From an uncultured Collinsella sp. (lineage in GTDB: Bacteria > Actinomycetota > Coriobacteriia > Coriobacteriales > Coriobacteriaceae), in NCBI GenBank assembly GCA_900540895.1, contig UQHV01000001.1, forward strand, positions 124,001 to 188,000: DNA of 64,000 nt, in the 5' to 3' direction. Below the pieces are notes generated by a model. It worked only from the letters and a program-made list of their open reading frames with translations. It did not search any database and was not told the origin of the DNA. Below, piece after piece: positions 61,787 to 64,000 of this stretch. The first letter of the stretch is position 1. Each line of letters starts with the position of its first letter. Position numbers and translations under genes: made by a program.

Positions 61787-64000
61787 CTATTCGCTGTCGT
61801 CCCCAGCGTTTTCGCGGTCACTGGCAAGCATTGCCGCGCCAGCGACCGTTGTCGCCATGGCGGCAGCGGCGAGCCCGGCGGCAATGCCGGAGCCGTCGCC
61901 CGTGTCGGCGAGTTTTCCGGTCGAGCCCTTGCTCTTGTTACCGCCGCCGTTCTTGTCGGCGCCGTCTGCGTTGGCGCCGGTACCGGTGCCGGTGCCGGTA
62001 CCGCCCGCGTTGCCCGAGGCTGCAACGGTAAAGCTTGCGGCTCCGTCGCTGGCGAGCGTGTAGTTCTGCGCCGCGTCGCCCAAGAGACCGTTCACGCGCA
62101 CCCAGTACGTTCCTGCGGCAAATGTTTCGCCCTCGGCCATTGCCGTGCCCGGAGCGCCGTCCGCGTCGTGCACAAACTCGAGCTGGGCCGTGCAGGCATC
62201 GGTTTCGAGCTTGCCCTCGAGTGATGCCGCAATCTTGGCGCGCACGTCTTCGCCGGCCTTAAGGCCTTCGAGTCCCTCAAAATGAGGCGTCAGCGCACGT
62301 GGATCGATATCGATGGGCACAGGGCCCTGCAGCCCCGTAACAGTCTCGTTGCCCAGGGCGTCGACATCCACATATTCGATGGCAAACGCATGTCCCGAGG
62401 CTGCTACGTTGAGTACGTTGCTGCTGTCGACAAGGCGGAAATGGCCCTCGCCAACGGTCTTGCCATCTTGGAGCGAGGCATCGCTCAGCGAGTCGCCGTA
62501 CGTCATGCGCATGCGGGTCGGGAGATAGCACGAAACGGTTTGCTTGTGCTGCGCATCGTTGTAATTGCGCTGGTAGATGCTCCGGGCCAGTGCCGCATCA
62601 ACAAAGTCGGATGCGATGATGCCAATGTGCTTGCGGCAGTCCGCCTTTGTGCTCTCAACTCCGGTATTGTTTATATACGAGCTCTTGTACAGGTGCTCGT
62701 TGACCACTCGCGCTGCGGTAAAAGGGTTGTTTTGTGTGCAGCTCGTGTAGTTGATAAACCAGCAGCGCTCCGTTGCCTGCACCGTTGTCCCGTCCGCGGC
62801 AGTGATATCTACGGTGCTGCGCTCGAACTCGGACGCTGCCTTCAGGGCCATATCGACCCAGTTGATCTTACTGGATCCCGTGCAGTCGTAATGGTCTTGG
62901 GCATATACCTTGGTGCAATAGGGCTCTTTGGCACCCGCATTGCCCGCAGCCTCAAAGCCTCGCGCGTCTTGGACGAGGCACATGGACTTTCCGGAATGCG
63001 CCTTGATTTTGTCGTCCCATTCAGTGAGGTCGAGGCCCCACGTGTGGCCGTCTACGCTGTCGCCGGCGAGTTTAAATCGACGCAGCAGGACGATCTTTCC
63101 GCGCACCTCGCCCAGCGTGGGGACGTGGCTCGACGTATAGAACAGATCGGAGTTATTGCCCATAACATTGGCGAAAGCCGTCGTAACGCTTTCGTCGGTA
63201 GCCTCGTCGTTGCCTCGTGACACCAGCATGATGAGCGCTTCTGACGGGTGTTCGTTCAAAAATGTTTTGAAGTAACCGATGACATCGGAGAGTTGCATAA
63301 AGCCCCCGTCTTTTTTGTGCAGGTAGCATATTCCATGGTCGATGCCGGGGTCGCCGTTCTTGTCGTTCTTTCCAAGTCGGATATCAAAATAGCGAATGGC
63401 TTCGAGCAACTGCGTGGGGATGTAATCCTGCTGGCACTTTGCAAGCGAGGTTTGGGGCTCGGTGTCGTTGTCGACGCTGCAGGTGCCCGAATCGTGAGTT
63501 CCCGGGATGCTCAGTTCGTCGAGGTACTTGCTGCCATCGACGTGGCTCATCCAACATGGTCCGTCGACGTAGCTGCTATACGTGGTCCAGTCGATGCTGC
63601 TAACTGTGGCATTGGTCTTGTCCATGCTGTAGCCGACAAGCTCGAGCTCCCACGGAATGCTCTTACTCTTATGGCAGATCTTATTGTTGTCCTGGTCTTT
63701 GCCGTCCTTTTCTATGGCCAGGTACTTAATGTCTTTTTTCTCGGTTTCTTTCTCGACCGTGCGGTCTCGGATGATATAGGTACCGTTTGATTGACGCTCG
63801 AACGCAAAAGAGCGACTGGCCTTGCCGTCATGCTCGCCACTCCATACGTGGATGACCTTTCCGTCTTTGTCCGAGTCGCCATCGACCGACCAAATGCTGT
63901 AGCCCGTCTTCTTGTGCTCTTCGAAATTGAGCAAGGTGCGGATAGCATACCAGTTTGTATCGTCATTCTTGGTCGTTACGTTCTCAAGGATGAGCTTGCT
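61787..64000 (-). CDS. Cell-wall-anchored phosphatidylinositol-specific phospholipase C (5' end outside window)
   Basis: The frame is open to the right edge, so the N-terminus and any signal peptide are missing; about 737 residues are visible. The first part (WYAIRTLLNFEEHKKTGYSI onward) looks like a ricin-type beta-trefoil. It is followed by a PI-PLC X domain: SIPGTHDSGT with the catalytic His, RYFDIRLG, DHGICYLH with the second His, and HPSEALIMLVSRG. After a second domain comes a Gly/Asn/Lys-rich linker, the sortase-type motif LADTG, a hydrophobic helix and a short charged tail, so the enzyme should be fixed to the cell wall. It would cleave phosphatidylinositol or GPI-type lipids, possibly of host origin. 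Confidence 0.87.
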   Translation of the reverse strand, partial: SKLILENVTTKNDDTNWYAIRTLLNFEEHKKTGYSIWSVDGDSDKDGKVIHVWSGEHDGKASRSFAFERQSNGTYIIRDRTVEKETEKKDIKYLAIEKDGKDQDNNKICHKSKSIPWELELVGYSMDKTNATVSSIDWTTYSSYVDGPCWMSHVDGSKYLDELSIPGTHDSGTCSVDNDTEPQTSLAKCQQDYIPTQLLEAIRYFDIRLGKNDKNGDPGIDHGICYLHKKDGGFMQLSDVIGYFKTFLNEHPSEALIMLVSRGNDEATDESVTTAFANVMGNNSDLFYTSSHVPTLGEVRGKIVLLRRFKLAGDSVDGHTWGLDLTEWDDKIKAHSGKSMCLVQDARGFEAAGNAGAKEPYCTKVYAQDHYDCTGSSKINWVDMALKAASEFERSTVDITAADGTTVQATERCWFINYTSCTQNNPFTAARVVNEHLYKSSYINNTGVESTKADCRKHIGIIASDFVDAALARSIYQRNYNDAQHKQTVSCYLPTRMRMTYGDSLSDASLQDGKTVGEGHFRLVDSSNVLNVAASGHAFAIEYVDVDALGNETVTGLQGPVPIDIDPRALTPHFEGLEGLKAGEDVRAKIAASLEGKLETDACTAQLEFVHDADGAPGTAMAEGETFAAGTYWVRVNGLLGDAAQNYTLASDGAASFTVAASGNAGGTGTGTGTGANADGADKNGGGNKSKGSTGKLADTGDGSGIAAGLAAAAMATTVAGAAMLASDRENAGDDSE

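Overview
The window is a high-GC bacterial chromosome segment with dense, mostly operonic genes. It has a gltBD pair, an [FeFe]-hydrogenase operon, an AddAB recombination pair next to dnaE, ruvCAB, formate-tetrahydrofolate ligase, a superoxide reductase and a sortase-type surface phospholipase. This points to an anaerobic, fermentative actinobacterium of the Coriobacteriia, most likely a gut Collinsella-like organism. That placement is an inference from gene content and codon use. There is no rRNA, recognisable tRNA, insertion sequence, prophage or CRISPR array.

Layout. 1-4.2 kb: glutamate synthase (gltB cut by the left edge, gltD). 4.4-7 kb: an unknown protein, then an AbiEi-like/DUF559 nuclease gene bracketed by two arrays of four 57-bp palindromes at a strict 80-bp spacing. 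7-8.5 kb: an amidohydrolase. 8.5-12.3 kb: a membrane zinc-ribbon protein and a copper operon (copA, copZ, csoR) with a CsoR-type operator. 12.7-15 kb: a DEAD-box helicase followed by nested palindromes. 15.4-21.4 kb: a tight four-gene operon of a NuoF/GltD-like oxidoreductase, an [FeFe] hydrogenase, an ABC binding lipoprotein and a fused permease-ATPase. 21.5-28.7 kb: an orphan RelB-like antitoxin between repeats, a CPBP protease, a YgiQ-type radical SAM protein, a DUF1275 membrane protein, an iron alcohol dehydrogenase and an M42 peptidase. 28.7-30.3 kb: an HTH-HipA-like kinase between two long palindromes. 30.4-34.4 kb: mnmA, cysK, an Rrf2 regulator, a small membrane protein and a TrpR-like protein. 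34.5-48.8 kb: addB, addA, dnaE and a SWIM/SNF2 helicase. 48.9-55.7 kb: a superoxide reductase, a degenerate NAD-synthetase homologue, ruvC-ruvA-ruvB and fhs. 55.9-64 kb: a PASTA-like membrane protein, a CDF cation exporter, a zinc-ribbon protein, a 30-residue peptide, a DUF1016 nuclease, a small PH-like protein and a cell-wall-anchored PI-PLC cut by the right edge.

The most unusual property is the number of long palindromic repeat families between genes; at least six can be recognised. Three isolated genes with toxin-antitoxin or defence-like domains (AbiEi/DUF559, HTH-HipA, RelB) each sit between copies of a different family. In one place a palindrome of one family lies inside a palindrome of another. 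The AbiEi/DUF559 cassette with its 4+4 palindromes is the best candidate for an undescribed system: either an autoregulated nuclease with multiple operators or a REP-like selfish element built around a PD-(D/E)XK nuclease. Other points of interest are a NadE homologue with both active sites eroded, a one-chain ABC permease-ATPase, and a superoxide reductase that has lost its rubredoxin-like iron site.
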